64,000 nucleotides of DNA. Source: Paracoccus limosus. Its GTDB lineage: Bacteria; Pseudomonadota; Alphaproteobacteria; Rhodobacterales; Rhodobacteraceae. The stretch spans positions 158,470 through 222,469 of the forward strand of contig NZ_WMIF01000003.1 in NCBI RefSeq assembly GCF_009711185.1, given 5' to 3'. Under the pieces are notes generated by a model, which did not search any database, was not told where the DNA came from, and saw only the letters and a list, made by a program, of their open reading frames with translations. Each line of letters begins with the position of its first letter. Within the stretch, counting starts at the first letter, position 1. Of the stretch, positions 27,850 to 36,030 are shown in pieces. The translations under genes were made by a program, and so were the position numbers.

Positions 27850-29348
27850 GGCAGGATCCCGGCCAGCAGCGCCTCGGCCCGGGCTTCATGCGCGGGGTCC
27901 AGCTGCATCTCGCGGCCCCAATCGCGGCTGGTCTCGGGGCCGATCTTGGTGGTGGCGTCAATGCCGATCTTGCCCGCCAGCCCCTCCAGCGGCGAGGCGA
28001 AGTCCAGATAATCCATCGGCGTGCGGTCGATCAGCATCACGTCGCGCGCCGGGTCCATCCGCGTCGCCATCGCCCAGGCGATGTCATCCCAGTTGCGGAC
28101 GTCCAGCGTGCCATCCACCACGACGATCATCTTGGTATAGGAAAACTGCGGCAGCATCCCCCACAGCGCCATCATCACGCGCCGCGCCTGCCCCGGATAA
28201 CGCTTGTCGATGCGCACCACCGCCATGCGATAGGAGCAGGCCGCAGCCGGCAGCCACAGGTCCAAGACCTCGGGGATCTGCGCCCGGACCACCGGCAGGG
28301 CCAGCTCGTTGAAGACCTCGCCGATGACCGAGGGCTCGTCCGGCGGGCGTCCGGTCACCGTGGTCAGATACAGCGGATCCTCGCGGCAGGTGATGGCGCT
28401 GATCCGCATCACCGGGAAGGATTCGACCGCGTTGTAATAGCCGGTATGGTCGCCAAAGGGCCCCTCGGGCGCGATTTCGCCGGGATGGACCCAGCCTTCG
28501 ACGATCACCTCGGCATGGGCGGGCACCATCAGCGGCACCGTGCGCGCCGCGACCAGCTCGGTCCTTGCACCGCGCAGGACGCCGGAAAAGCCCAGCTCCG
28601 AGACGGTTTCCGGCAGCGGAAGGGCAGCGGCCAGCAACAGCGCCGGATCGGCGCCCAGCGCGATCGCCACCGGCATCGGTTCACGCGCCCGCTGCCAGCT
28701 GCGGTGATGCGCCGCGCCGCCGCGATGCGCCAGCCAGCGCAGGATCAGCCGGTCCGGCCCCAGCACCTGCGCGCGATAGACGCCCAGATTATAGCGCGAC
28801 AGATCCGCCGCCTCACCGCCATGCGGGCGGGTCAGCACCACCGGCCAGGTGATCAGCGGGCCGCCATCCTCGGGCCAGGGCGTCTGCACCGGCAGCGCGT
28901 CCAGCCCAGCCCGCCCCTGCCGCTGCACCGGCGCATGATGCAGAACCCGGGGCCGCGCCCGCAGCGCCGCGCGCAGCACCGGCCAATGCGACAGCGCATC
29001 GCGCAGGCCAGAGGGTGGCTCGGGGCTGCGCAGGCTGGCCAGAAAGGCGCCAAAGGCCGGGATCTGGTCCAGCTCCAGACCAAGCCCGGCCGCGACCCGT
29101 GCCTTGGTGCCGAACAGATTGGCGATCACCGGCATGTCCGGCCCGTCATGGGCCTCAAAGCGCAGCACCGGCCCGCCCCGGCGCAGCGCCGCCAGTTGCA
29201 CTGCCGTCATCTCGTGACGCAGCGAGACCGGCGCCGTCACCCGCGCCAGCTGACCCTGCCCGCCCAGATGGGCAAGAAAGGCCCGCAGGTCGGCAAATAC
29301 GGGCAGGCGGCGCATCTTGGGCCTCGGGGCATCGTGGTGCTGGTTCAT
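27846..29348 (-). CDS. ubiD: 4-hydroxy-3-polyprenylbenzoate decarboxylase
   Basis: UbiD removes the carboxyl group of the polyprenylated ring during ubiquinone synthesis. The protein has the prFMN-binding stretches YNLGVYRAQVLGPDRL and EGPFGDHTGYYN and ends with the family helix bundle. With ATG 29348 it is 500 residues; ATG 29315 (MRRLPVF, preceded by GAGG) gives 489 and fits the FNR box geometry better, so the start is uncertain. The open frame extends much further upstream but across the ubiT region. Confidence 0.92.
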   Translation of the reverse strand: MNQHHDAPRPKMRRLPVFADLRAFLAHLGGQGQLARVTAPVSLRHEMTAVQLAALRRGGPVLRFEAHDGPDMPVIANLFGTKARVAAGLGLELDQIPAFGAFLASLRSPEPPSGLRDALSHWPVLRAALRARPRVLHHAPVQRQGRAGLDALPVQTPWPEDGGPLITWPVVLTRPHGGEAADLSRYNLGVYRAQVLGPDRLILRWLAHRGGAAHHRSWQRAREPMPVAIALGADPALLLAAALPLPETVSELGFSGVLRGARTELVAARTVPLMVPAHAEVIVEGWVHPGEIAPEGPFGDHTGYYNAVESFPVMRISAITCREDPLYLTTVTGRPPDEPSVIGEVFNELALPVVRAQIPEVLDLWLPAAACSYRMAVVRIDKRYPGQARRVMMALWGMLPQFSYTKMIVVVDGTLDVRNWDDIAWAMATRMDPARDVMLIDRTPMDYLDFASPLEGLAGKIGIDATTKIGPETSRDWGREMQLDPAHEARAEALLAGILP

Positions 29349-29384
29349 GGTCCGGCACCCTGCCCCGGAAAAACCGCGCCTCCC

Positions 29385-29398
29385 TTGACAATCATCAA
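29385..29398. promoter_or_regulatory. FNR-type box between ubiD and ubiT
   Basis: TTGAC-AATC-ATCAA matches FNR boxes and lies at the midpoint between the two divergent starts (centre about 43 bases from each annotated ATG). It should switch on both ubiDX-ric and ubiTUV in low oxygen. Confidence 0.75.
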
Positions 29399-29433
29399 GC
29401 GTGTCGCGGTTTTTTCGTGGCACTGAAGGCGGC

Positions 29434-29967
29434 ATGACCCAGACCCCTGCCCTGCCCCGCCTTCTTGGTCCGCTGGCCCTGTTGCCCTTGGCGACGCCGG
29501 CGCTTGGCCTTGCCCTGACGCGCCTGTTGCGCCGGATCGCACGGCAAAAGCCCGCGATCCTTGCCCGATTGGGCGATGCCCGCAGCGCCCGTTTCCTGAT
29601 CGACGTGACCGACGGGCCGGTGATCCTGCTGATCGAACCCGAGCCGCGCCGGATCACCGCCAGCCGCCGCGACCGGCCCGAGCCCGTGCATGACGCGGCG
29701 ATCCGGGGCCGGATGGCGGCCTTTCTGGCCATGCTGCACGGGCGCGAGGATGGCGATGCGCTGTTCTTTTCGGGCGAGCTGGCGATCACCGGCGACACCG
29801 GCGCCGTGCTGGCGCTGCGCAATGCGCTGGATGACGCCGAGCTTGACCTGACCGAGGAACTGGCGGCGCTGTCGCGCCCGCCCCTTGACCGCTGGCTGCG
29901 CCATGCCTCGGCGCTGGTGGCGCGGCGCAGCGGCTTTGTCCTGTCCCGAGAGGAGCCCCAGCCATGA
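29434..29967 (+). CDS. ubiT: Ubiquinone anaerobic accessory factor UbiT (SCP2 lipid-binding)
   Basis: UbiT binds ubiquinone intermediates and is needed for oxygen-independent synthesis. The 177-residue protein starts at MTQTPAL; AAGGCGGC is the likely ribosome site. It has an SCP2-like domain (ARFLIDVTDGPVILLIEPEP; DALFFSGELAITGDTGAVLAL). Its stop overlaps the ubiU start, and ubiT-ubiU-ubiV is the usual order. Confidence 0.88.
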   Translation: MTQTPALPRLLGPLALLPLATPALGLALTRLLRRIARQKPAILARLGDARSARFLIDVTDGPVILLIEPEPRRITASRRDRPEPVHDAAIRGRMAAFLAMLHGREDGDALFFSGELAITGDTGAVLALRNALDDAELDLTEELAALSRPPLDRWLRHASALVARRSGFVLSREEPQP

Positions 29968-30962
29968 TGGAACTCGTTTGCCCGGCCGGCACGCCGGCGG
30001 CCCTGCGCGCGGCTGTCGATGCTGGCGCCCATACCGTCTATTGCGGCTTTGCCGATGAAACCAATGCCCGCAATTTTCCCGGCCTGAACTTTTCGCGCGA
30101 GGAAATGGCGGCGGGGGTGGATTATGCCGTCGCGCGCGGGGCGCGGGTGCTGGTCGCGATCAACACCTATCCGCGCGCAGGCGCACAGGTCGTCTGGCAC
30201 CGCGCGGTGGCCGATGCCCATGCCGCCGGGGCGCATGCGGTGATTCTGGCCGACCCCGGCCTGATTGCCCATGCCGCCGAAACCCACCCCGACCTGCGGT
30301 TGCACCTGTCGGTGCAGGCGGCGGCGGCCAATCCCGATGCGATCAACCTTTACGCAGACAGTTTCGGCATCCGCCGCGTCGTGCTGCCACGCGTGCTGAC
30401 GGTCGAGGAGATCACCGCCATCAACCGCGAGATCGACATCGAGACCGAGGTTTTCGTCTTTGGCGGGCTGTGCGTCATGGCCGAGGGGCGCTGTTCGCTG
30501 TCCTCATGGGCCACGGGCCTGTCGCCCAACATGAACGGCGTCTGCTCTCCGGCCGGCCACGTCGCCTATGCCGAAACCGAGGGCGCGAACGAGGCGCGGC
30601 TGGGCGGCTGGCTGATCCACCGCACGCCCAAGGGCGGGCCCGCCCCCTATCCGACACTGTGCAAGGGCTGCTTCAGCGCGCCCGCGACCGACACCGCCCC
30701 CGCGCAGACCGGGCATATTTTCGAGGATCCGGTCAGTCTGGATGCAACCGAGCTGATCCCCCGGCTGCACAAGGCCGGCGTCACCGCGCTCAAGATCGAG
30801 GGCCGCCAGCGCTCGCGCGCCTATGTGGCGCAGGTCGTGCGCAGTTTCCGCGCCGCCGTCGAGGCCGCCGACCGGGGCGAGCCGATGCCCGCCGGTCTGT
30901 TGGCCAAGCTGACCGAGGGGCAGGCCGCCACCACCGGCGCCTATGCCAAGACCTGGAGGTAA
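29964..30962 (+). CDS. ubiU: Oxygen-independent ubiquinone hydroxylase component UbiU (U32 family)
   Basis: UbiU and UbiV form an Fe-S heterodimer that hydroxylates the ring without oxygen. The 332-residue protein keeps the [4Fe-4S] cysteines C170, C177, C194 and C233, each one residue on from E. coli UbiU. C236 is an extra nearby Cys. The U32 signature runs through FGGLCVMAEGRCSLSSW. It is 4 bases from ubiV. Confidence 0.93.
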   Translation: MMELVCPAGTPAALRAAVDAGAHTVYCGFADETNARNFPGLNFSREEMAAGVDYAVARGARVLVAINTYPRAGAQVVWHRAVADAHAAGAHAVILADPGLIAHAAETHPDLRLHLSVQAAAANPDAINLYADSFGIRRVVLPRVLTVEEITAINREIDIETEVFVFGGLCVMAEGRCSLSSWATGLSPNMNGVCSPAGHVAYAETEGANEARLGGWLIHRTPKGGPAPYPTLCKGCFSAPATDTAPAQTGHIFEDPVSLDATELIPRLHKAGVTALKIEGRQRSRAYVAQVVRSFRAAVEAADRGEPMPAGLLAKLTEGQAATTGAYAKTWR

Positions 30963-30966
30963 TGCG

Positions 30967-31863
30967 ATGACCATGGACCTGACCATCGGCCCGGTCGCCT
31001 TTTTCTGGACCGCCGAACGCATGCGCGACTTTTACCGCGACCTTGCCACCAGCCCGGCGCGGCGGGTGGTGATCGGCGAATGGGTCTGCTCCAAGCGACT
31101 GCCGTTCTGGCAGCACGAGATCCCCGGCGCTGTCGAGACCCTGCTGGCCGCCGGCACCGAGGTGGCGCTGTCCACGCTGGCGCTGATCACACTGAAACGC
31201 GAGCGCCGCCAGACCGCCGAGCTGTTCGCCGCCGGCATCCCGGTCGAGATCGCCGATCTGGGCGCGCTGAAACACCTGCCCGAGGGCGCGCCCTTTCAGG
31301 TCGGCCCGATGGTCAATGTCTATAACGAGGGCACGCTGTATTGGCTGGCGCGCAAGGGCGCGACGCGGATCTGCCTGCCGCCGGAACTGCCGCTGGATTC
31401 GGTCCGGGTGCTGGCGCAGGCCGGGCGCGAGGCCGGGGTCGCGGTCGAGGTCTGGGGCCATGGCCGGGCGCCGCTGGCGATCTCGGGGCGCTGCTATCAC
31501 GCCCGGCTGCACGACCGCGCCAAGGACAGCTGCCAATTCGTCTGCGGCGAAGATCCGGACGGGCGCGAGGTGCAGACGCTGGATGGGAAAAGCTTTCTGA
31601 CCGTCAATGGCGTGCAGACCATGGGCCATGCCCATACCACCGTCGCCCGCCAGATCCGCGACCTTGGGGAGGCGGGCGTCAGCGCCATCCGCATCTCGCC
31701 GCAGCATGGCGATTTCGCGGCGATCATCGACATCTATGACCGGGCGCTGCGCGGGATTTCCCCGCCCGGGGCCACCCTGACGGCGCTGGGTGCGGCAATG
31801 CCGGGCGCGGCCTTTGCCGATGGTTTTCTGGCCGGTGCCCCCGGCCTGCGCCCGGCCCGCTGA
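30967..31863 (+). CDS. ubiV: Oxygen-independent ubiquinone hydroxylase component UbiV (U32 family)
   Basis: The partner of UbiU, 298 residues. Cluster cysteines are C41, C176, C189 and C193, matching E. coli UbiV spacing (13 and 4) in the C-terminal trio. The start at 30967 gives MTMDLTIGPVAFFW; an upstream Met is possible but would overlap ubiU. It ends the ubiTUV operon; a GC-rich inverted-repeat region separates it from the convergent adh gene. Confidence 0.92.
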   Translation: MTMDLTIGPVAFFWTAERMRDFYRDLATSPARRVVIGEWVCSKRLPFWQHEIPGAVETLLAAGTEVALSTLALITLKRERRQTAELFAAGIPVEIADLGALKHLPEGAPFQVGPMVNVYNEGTLYWLARKGATRICLPPELPLDSVRVLAQAGREAGVAVEVWGHGRAPLAISGRCYHARLHDRAKDSCQFVCGEDPDGREVQTLDGKSFLTVNGVQTMGHAHTTVARQIRDLGEAGVSAIRISPQHGDFAAIIDIYDRALRGISPPGATLTALGAAMPGAAFADGFLAGAPGLRPAR

Positions 31864-31934
31864 TCGGGCCCCACCGATCGGCGGCGGGGGGCCGGACCAG
31901 TTTGGCCCGGCCTGCGGCAGGATCGGGCCCGGGG

Positions 31935-32972
31935 TCAGGCCGTCAGGATCACCTTCATCGCCTTTTCGCGCGCGGCATTGCCGAACACCTCATAGGCCTG
32001 CAGGATCTCGCCCAGCGCAAAGCGGTGCGTGACCAGCCGGGCCGGATCGACCTTGCCCGATTGCAGGGTCTTAATCAGCATCGGCGTGGTATTGGTGCAG
32101 ACCAGCCCCATCGAGATATTGATGTTCTTGATCCACAATTCCTCGATATGCAGCTGCACCGGTTTGCCGTGCACGCCGACATTGGCGATGTTGCCGCCAG
32201 CCGAGACGATCTTTTGGCAGATGTCGAAGGTCGCGGGAATGCCGACGGCCTCGATGGCAACATCGACGCCGCGCCCGCCGGTCATCTCCAGCACCCGCGC
32301 CACGACATCCTCGGCCCCGACCTGCACCAGATCGGTCGCGCCGAATTGCTGGGCCAGCTCCAGCCGGGCGGCGTCCATGTCGATCATGATGATCCGGCCC
32401 GGAGAATAGAATTGCGCCGTCAGCAGCACCGACATGCCGACCGGCCCCGCGCCGACGATGGCGATGGTGTCGCCGGGTTTCACATGGCCGGCCTGCACGC
32501 CGATCTCCATGCCGGTGGGCATGATGTCCGACAGCATCACCAGCGCCTCTTCGTCCACGCCCTCGGGCAGCAGGTAAAGCGAGATGTCGCCATGCGGGAT
32601 GCGGACATATTCGGCCTGGGTGCCATCGATCTTGTGGCCCAGAATCCAGCCGCCATCGTCGCAATGGGCGTAAAGCTGGCGCTTGCAATTGGCGCAGCGC
32701 CCGCATGAGGTCACGCAAGAGATCAGCACCGCATCGCCGGGTTTGAAATTGGCCACCGCCTCGCCGACCGCCTCGACCACGCCGACGCCCTCATGCCCGA
32801 GCGTGCGGCCGGGAGTGACGGCGGGAACGTCGCCCTTGAGGATATGCAGGTCGGTGCCGCAGATCGTCGTCCGGGTGATCCGCACGATCACGTCGGTCGG
32901 CTTCTCGATGCCGGGCTTTTCCTTTTCGATCCAGTCCTTCTGGCCCGGTCCCTGATAAACAAGTGCTTTCAT
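31935..32972 (-). CDS. Zinc-dependent alcohol dehydrogenase, probable isopropanol dehydrogenase
   Basis: A 345-residue medium-chain dehydrogenase. Catalytic zinc residues are in TICGTDLHILKG and LGHEGVGVVE; structural zinc cysteines are C-x2-C-x2-C-x7-C (CGRCANCKRQLYAHC). The NAD-binding loop is IVGAGPVGMSV. Downstream of acetone carboxylase on the same strand and preceded by the same palindrome as acxA, it probably oxidises isopropanol to acetone for AcxABC. A primary alcohol or a diol substrate cannot be excluded. Confidence 0.9.
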   Translation of the reverse strand: MKALVYQGPGQKDWIEKEKPGIEKPTDVIVRITRTTICGTDLHILKGDVPAVTPGRTLGHEGVGVVEAVGEAVANFKPGDAVLISCVTSCGRCANCKRQLYAHCDDGGWILGHKIDGTQAEYVRIPHGDISLYLLPEGVDEEALVMLSDIMPTGMEIGVQAGHVKPGDTIAIVGAGPVGMSVLLTAQFYSPGRIIMIDMDAARLELAQQFGATDLVQVGAEDVVARVLEMTGGRGVDVAIEAVGIPATFDICQKIVSAGGNIANVGVHGKPVQLHIEELWIKNINISMGLVCTNTTPMLIKTLQSGKVDPARLVTHRFALGEILQAYEVFGNAAREKAMKVILTA

Positions 32973-33032
32973 GGTTCTCTCCCTCCGTTGGATAGCCATG
33001 CGCCTTTTGTATGATCCCGCCTGTCGCCCCGC

Positions 33033-33051
33033 CTGTCCGATTTTCGGACAG
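33033..33051. promoter_or_regulatory. AcxR-type palindrome upstream of adh
   Basis: CTGTCCG-ATTTT-CGGACAG is a perfect 7-bp inverted repeat centred 70 bases before the adh ATG. The same TGTCCG-N5-CGGACA element precedes acxA, so it is probably the binding site of the shared activator. Confidence 0.65.
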
Positions 33052-33070
33052 CCAGCCGCTGCGCGTGAGG

Positions 33071-33106
33071 GCAAGAATGAAAGCGGGCGACGCTATGGCC
33101 GCCCGC
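33071..33106 (-). terminator. Rho-independent terminator of the acxABC operon
   Basis: On the minus strand, GCGGGCG and CGCCCGC (33100-33106 and 33083-33089) form a 7-bp stem with a 10-base loop, followed by a T-rich run (TTTCATTCTT). It sits directly after the acxC stop and before the adh promoter palindrome, so adh would have its own promoter. Confidence 0.6.
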
Positions 33107-33122
33107 GATGCCGAAGGCTGTC

Positions 33123-33623
33123 TCAGGCCCTTTCGGGCACCGGCAGACCCAGCCAGTCCTTGTAGAAGGCCTCGATATCGGGCTCGAAATCATGGATGAC
33201 AGGATACCACGGCGTCGGCGCCTCGACGTCCAGCAGGTCCCCCGAGAGCGGGCAGAAATATTCCCGGATCACCTGCCATTCGGGCGAGGGCGCCATCAGC
33301 CGGGGATAAAGCTCTTCCATCTGGGCGGCGGTGTTGCGCACGCGGACGCGGGCGTGCAGTTTCCAGTTCTGGTTCCATTCGCAGAAATCGTGACCGGCCT
33401 GACTGCGGATCATCCATTTCCGGTCCGCCTTGCGCTGCACGATATAAAGCTTGGGCCCCAGCGGCAGGATGATCGGATCGTCCCAGTCGACCTGCTCTTG
33501 CAGGATCTCCAGATAGATTTGGAAACGCTCCTTGTCCTTGGGTGTGGACAGCATGGTGTGCAGCGTGTCGCGGTCGATATTGCCGTCCACCAGGTCCTTG
33601 ATCTTGGCTTTCGTATAGGCCAT
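33123..33623 (-). CDS. acxC: Acetone carboxylase gamma subunit
   Basis: AcxC is the small zinc-binding subunit of acetone carboxylase, which turns acetone, bicarbonate and ATP into acetoacetate. The 166-residue length is close to the roughly 168 of Xanthobacter. It ends with a segment containing CPLSGDLLDVEAP and WYPVIHDFEPDIEAFYKDW. It is the third gene after acxA and acxB in the standard order. Confidence 0.92.
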   Translation of the reverse strand: MAYTKAKIKDLVDGNIDRDTLHTMLSTPKDKERFQIYLEILQEQVDWDDPIILPLGPKLYIVQRKADRKWMIRSQAGHDFCEWNQNWKLHARVRVRNTAAQMEELYPRLMAPSPEWQVIREYFCPLSGDLLDVEAPTPWYPVIHDFEPDIEAFYKDWLGLPVPERA

Positions 33624-33692
33624 CGGTTCCTCCCTTGGATTGGCCTTGAAGGGGTGGCTGCGCCCCTTGGGGGGCGGGCGCAGCCGGGACGC

Positions 33693-36008
33693 TCATTCCT
33701 CGACGAACTGGACGGTCTTGACGTCCGGCAGTTCGGAAATATCCATCGAGTATTCGCGCCCGTAGGACGGGATCGGCAGATCCGCCTCCATCAGCCGCCA
33801 GTCGGCGGGCAGATCCCAGAAGCTGCGGAACTGCTGCTCGAAGCGCGGGCCCAGCTTGAACGAGGCGGCAAACATCTGCTGGACATGCACACCGGCGTCC
33901 TTGGCCAGAATGCGCTGGCGTTCGTCGGCCATCCATTCCTGCGTCGGCACCGATTCCGCCAGACGCTGCTGGCGGATCTTTTGGCGCAGGGCCACGGTTG
34001 CGGCCTGATCGACGCCTTTCAGCCCGTCGCCCGCGCCGTCCAGCACCACGCCATAGACGCTTTGCGCAAAGCGGGGCAGCAGATAGCCGCCGTTCACGTC
34101 ATCGGCCACCTTCTGCGGCTCGCGGTCCAGAGGATCGCCGAAACCGGGGCCACCGCGCATATAGTTCAGGTAAAGATCGTAATCCTTGAACATCGCCTCG
34201 GTGGTGATCGCCTGCTTGTCGCGCTTGATGCGGGCATCGGGCAGCATCCCTTCCCAGATCGGGTGCTCGGGGTCGGTATCGCCGCCATGCGGAATGGCGC
34301 CGCCGTTTTCGATGATCTCCTTCAGGCGGGTGTCATGCGCCTCGAAGCGATAGCCCGAGGCCGCCGGATAGCCGCCCATCAGCCCCCAGTCCGAGCTGAT
34401 ATGGCCGTTGCCCATGAAGAACATCGTCCAATCCTTGGCGTTCCAGACCATGCGCAGGCTTTCAAACCCGCAGCCGCCGCGATACTTGCCCGCGCCGCCC
34501 GAGCTGGCCTTGATCTGCCGGCCCAGATAGACCAGCGGCTCGGCCAGTTCCCAGATTTCCATGTCGCCCATGTCGCCTTCGGGGTTCCAGACGGCGGCGG
34601 CATGGCTGATGCCGTCCTGATGGGCGCTGGCCCCGACCCCGTTGGCAGCGCATTCGAACGAGTTCACGGCGTGGATCTCGTCATATTGGTTGAAGCCACC
34701 GCCCTGCAGCCAGTTCGAGGTATTGGCGTTGCCGGCGTTGACCTCTTCCAGATAGCCGCGGCCGAAATAGGCCCGGCTGAGCCCGCGCCACAGCGCCGTC
34801 CAGCTGGACACAAGGAAGTGCCAAGAATAGCTGAAGGCCACCCGCCGGTCGTCGGGGTTCATCCATGTGCCCTTGGGCAGCCGGAATTCGGTGCCATAGG
34901 CGGCGCCATCGTTGATCATCTCGATCGGGATCAGCGACTGCGTCATCATCACCCAGATGCCGCTGGTGAAACTGACCTGATGGGCGTTGTAGGTGTGCCA
35001 GCCCCACCGGGAGGCACCCTCGAAATCCAGCCGCCATGTGCCATCGGGGCGGATGGTGATTTCCGAGGGCGTGTGCATGATCGTGTCGACCTTGGCGAAA
35101 TCGGACGGCACGCGCACGTCCTCATGCGCATAGGGCACATCGACAAAGCCGACCTGACGGTATTTGCCGGGAATGGTCATCGCCTTGATGCGGGCCTGCA
35201 ACCCGATGCGGCCGTGTTCGACCGATTCATAGGCGAATTTCCAATAGGATTCGATGCCTTCGTCGGCGATCACCTCCTGCACCAGATCGCGGATCATGTG
35301 GCAGCCGGCGACGCGGGTGCGTTCGTCCAGCATCCAGTAGCGGGTGGTGCGCACCATGCGCTGGCTTTCATGCAGCCAGTCGCGCTTCAGCTCATCATTC
35401 TCGCCGATCTTGCGGCAGGTGATGGAATAGCCGTCGCCAAAGCGCTGCACCTGCCCCGTGGACATCGACCCCGGCCCCACCGAGCCGGTGTCGATCACAT
35501 GGGTGACGCCACCGACCCAGCCGATCAGCTCGCCCTCGTGAAAGATCGGCACGATGGTGTGGATGTCGCAGGGGTGGACGTTGCCGATCAGGCTGTCGTT
35601 GTTGCAGAAGATATCCTTGTCCCTGATGCCGGGGTTATCCTCCCAGCCGTTCTCGATCATGTATTTGATCGCGGCGCCCATGGTGCCGACATGGATGATG
35701 ATGCCGGTCGAGGTCAGGATCGAATCCCCCGCCGCATTATACAGGGTAAAGCACAGCTCGCCCTCTTGCTCGACGATGGGCGATGCCGCGATCTTCTTGG
35801 CGGTCTCGCGGGCATCGACGACGCCGGCCCGCAGGCGCGAGAACAGCTTGTTGTATTTGATCGGGTCGCTGTCGCGCAGCTCCAGCCTTTCCAGCCCGGC
35901 GTAATGTTTCGTCTGCTTGGTGGCGTCCATCAGCCGGTCGCGGTGTTGTTTCAGGGTCTCGCCGCCGCGAACGATGCCGCGGGTATCGACCTTGGATTGC
36001 ATGTTCAT
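33693..36008 (-). CDS. acxB: Acetone carboxylase alpha subunit (HyuB-like)
   Basis: The 771-residue subunit belongs to the hydantoinase B/acetone carboxylase family and binds the metal used for carboxylation. Recognisable blocks are CFTLYNAAGDSILTS, CNNDSLIGNVHPCDIHTIVP, GSVGPGSMSTGQVQRFGDGY (split by eye) and GSSGGAGKYRGGCGFESL-like (here ASSGGAGKYRGGCGF). Order acxA-acxB-acxC on the minus strand is as in Xanthobacter. Confidence 0.95.
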   Translation of the reverse strand: MNMQSKVDTRGIVRGGETLKQHRDRLMDATKQTKHYAGLERLELRDSDPIKYNKLFSRLRAGVVDARETAKKIAASPIVEQEGELCFTLYNAAGDSILTSTGIIIHVGTMGAAIKYMIENGWEDNPGIRDKDIFCNNDSLIGNVHPCDIHTIVPIFHEGELIGWVGGVTHVIDTGSVGPGSMSTGQVQRFGDGYSITCRKIGENDELKRDWLHESQRMVRTTRYWMLDERTRVAGCHMIRDLVQEVIADEGIESYWKFAYESVEHGRIGLQARIKAMTIPGKYRQVGFVDVPYAHEDVRVPSDFAKVDTIMHTPSEITIRPDGTWRLDFEGASRWGWHTYNAHQVSFTSGIWVMMTQSLIPIEMINDGAAYGTEFRLPKGTWMNPDDRRVAFSYSWHFLVSSWTALWRGLSRAYFGRGYLEEVNAGNANTSNWLQGGGFNQYDEIHAVNSFECAANGVGASAHQDGISHAAAVWNPEGDMGDMEIWELAEPLVYLGRQIKASSGGAGKYRGGCGFESLRMVWNAKDWTMFFMGNGHISSDWGLMGGYPAASGYRFEAHDTRLKEIIENGGAIPHGGDTDPEHPIWEGMLPDARIKRDKQAITTEAMFKDYDLYLNYMRGGPGFGDPLDREPQKVADDVNGGYLLPRFAQSVYGVVLDGAGDGLKGVDQAATVALRQKIRQQRLAESVPTQEWMADERQRILAKDAGVHVQQMFAASFKLGPRFEQQFRSFWDLPADWRLMEADLPIPSYGREYSMDISELPDVKTVQFVEE

Positions 36009-36030
36009 CGTGTTTCTCCTCCCGTCGATT

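Noticed and set aside
27114..29426. 770-codon plus-strand ORF
   Set aside because: Antisense to ubiX and ubiD; low-complexity composition and no recognisable domain.
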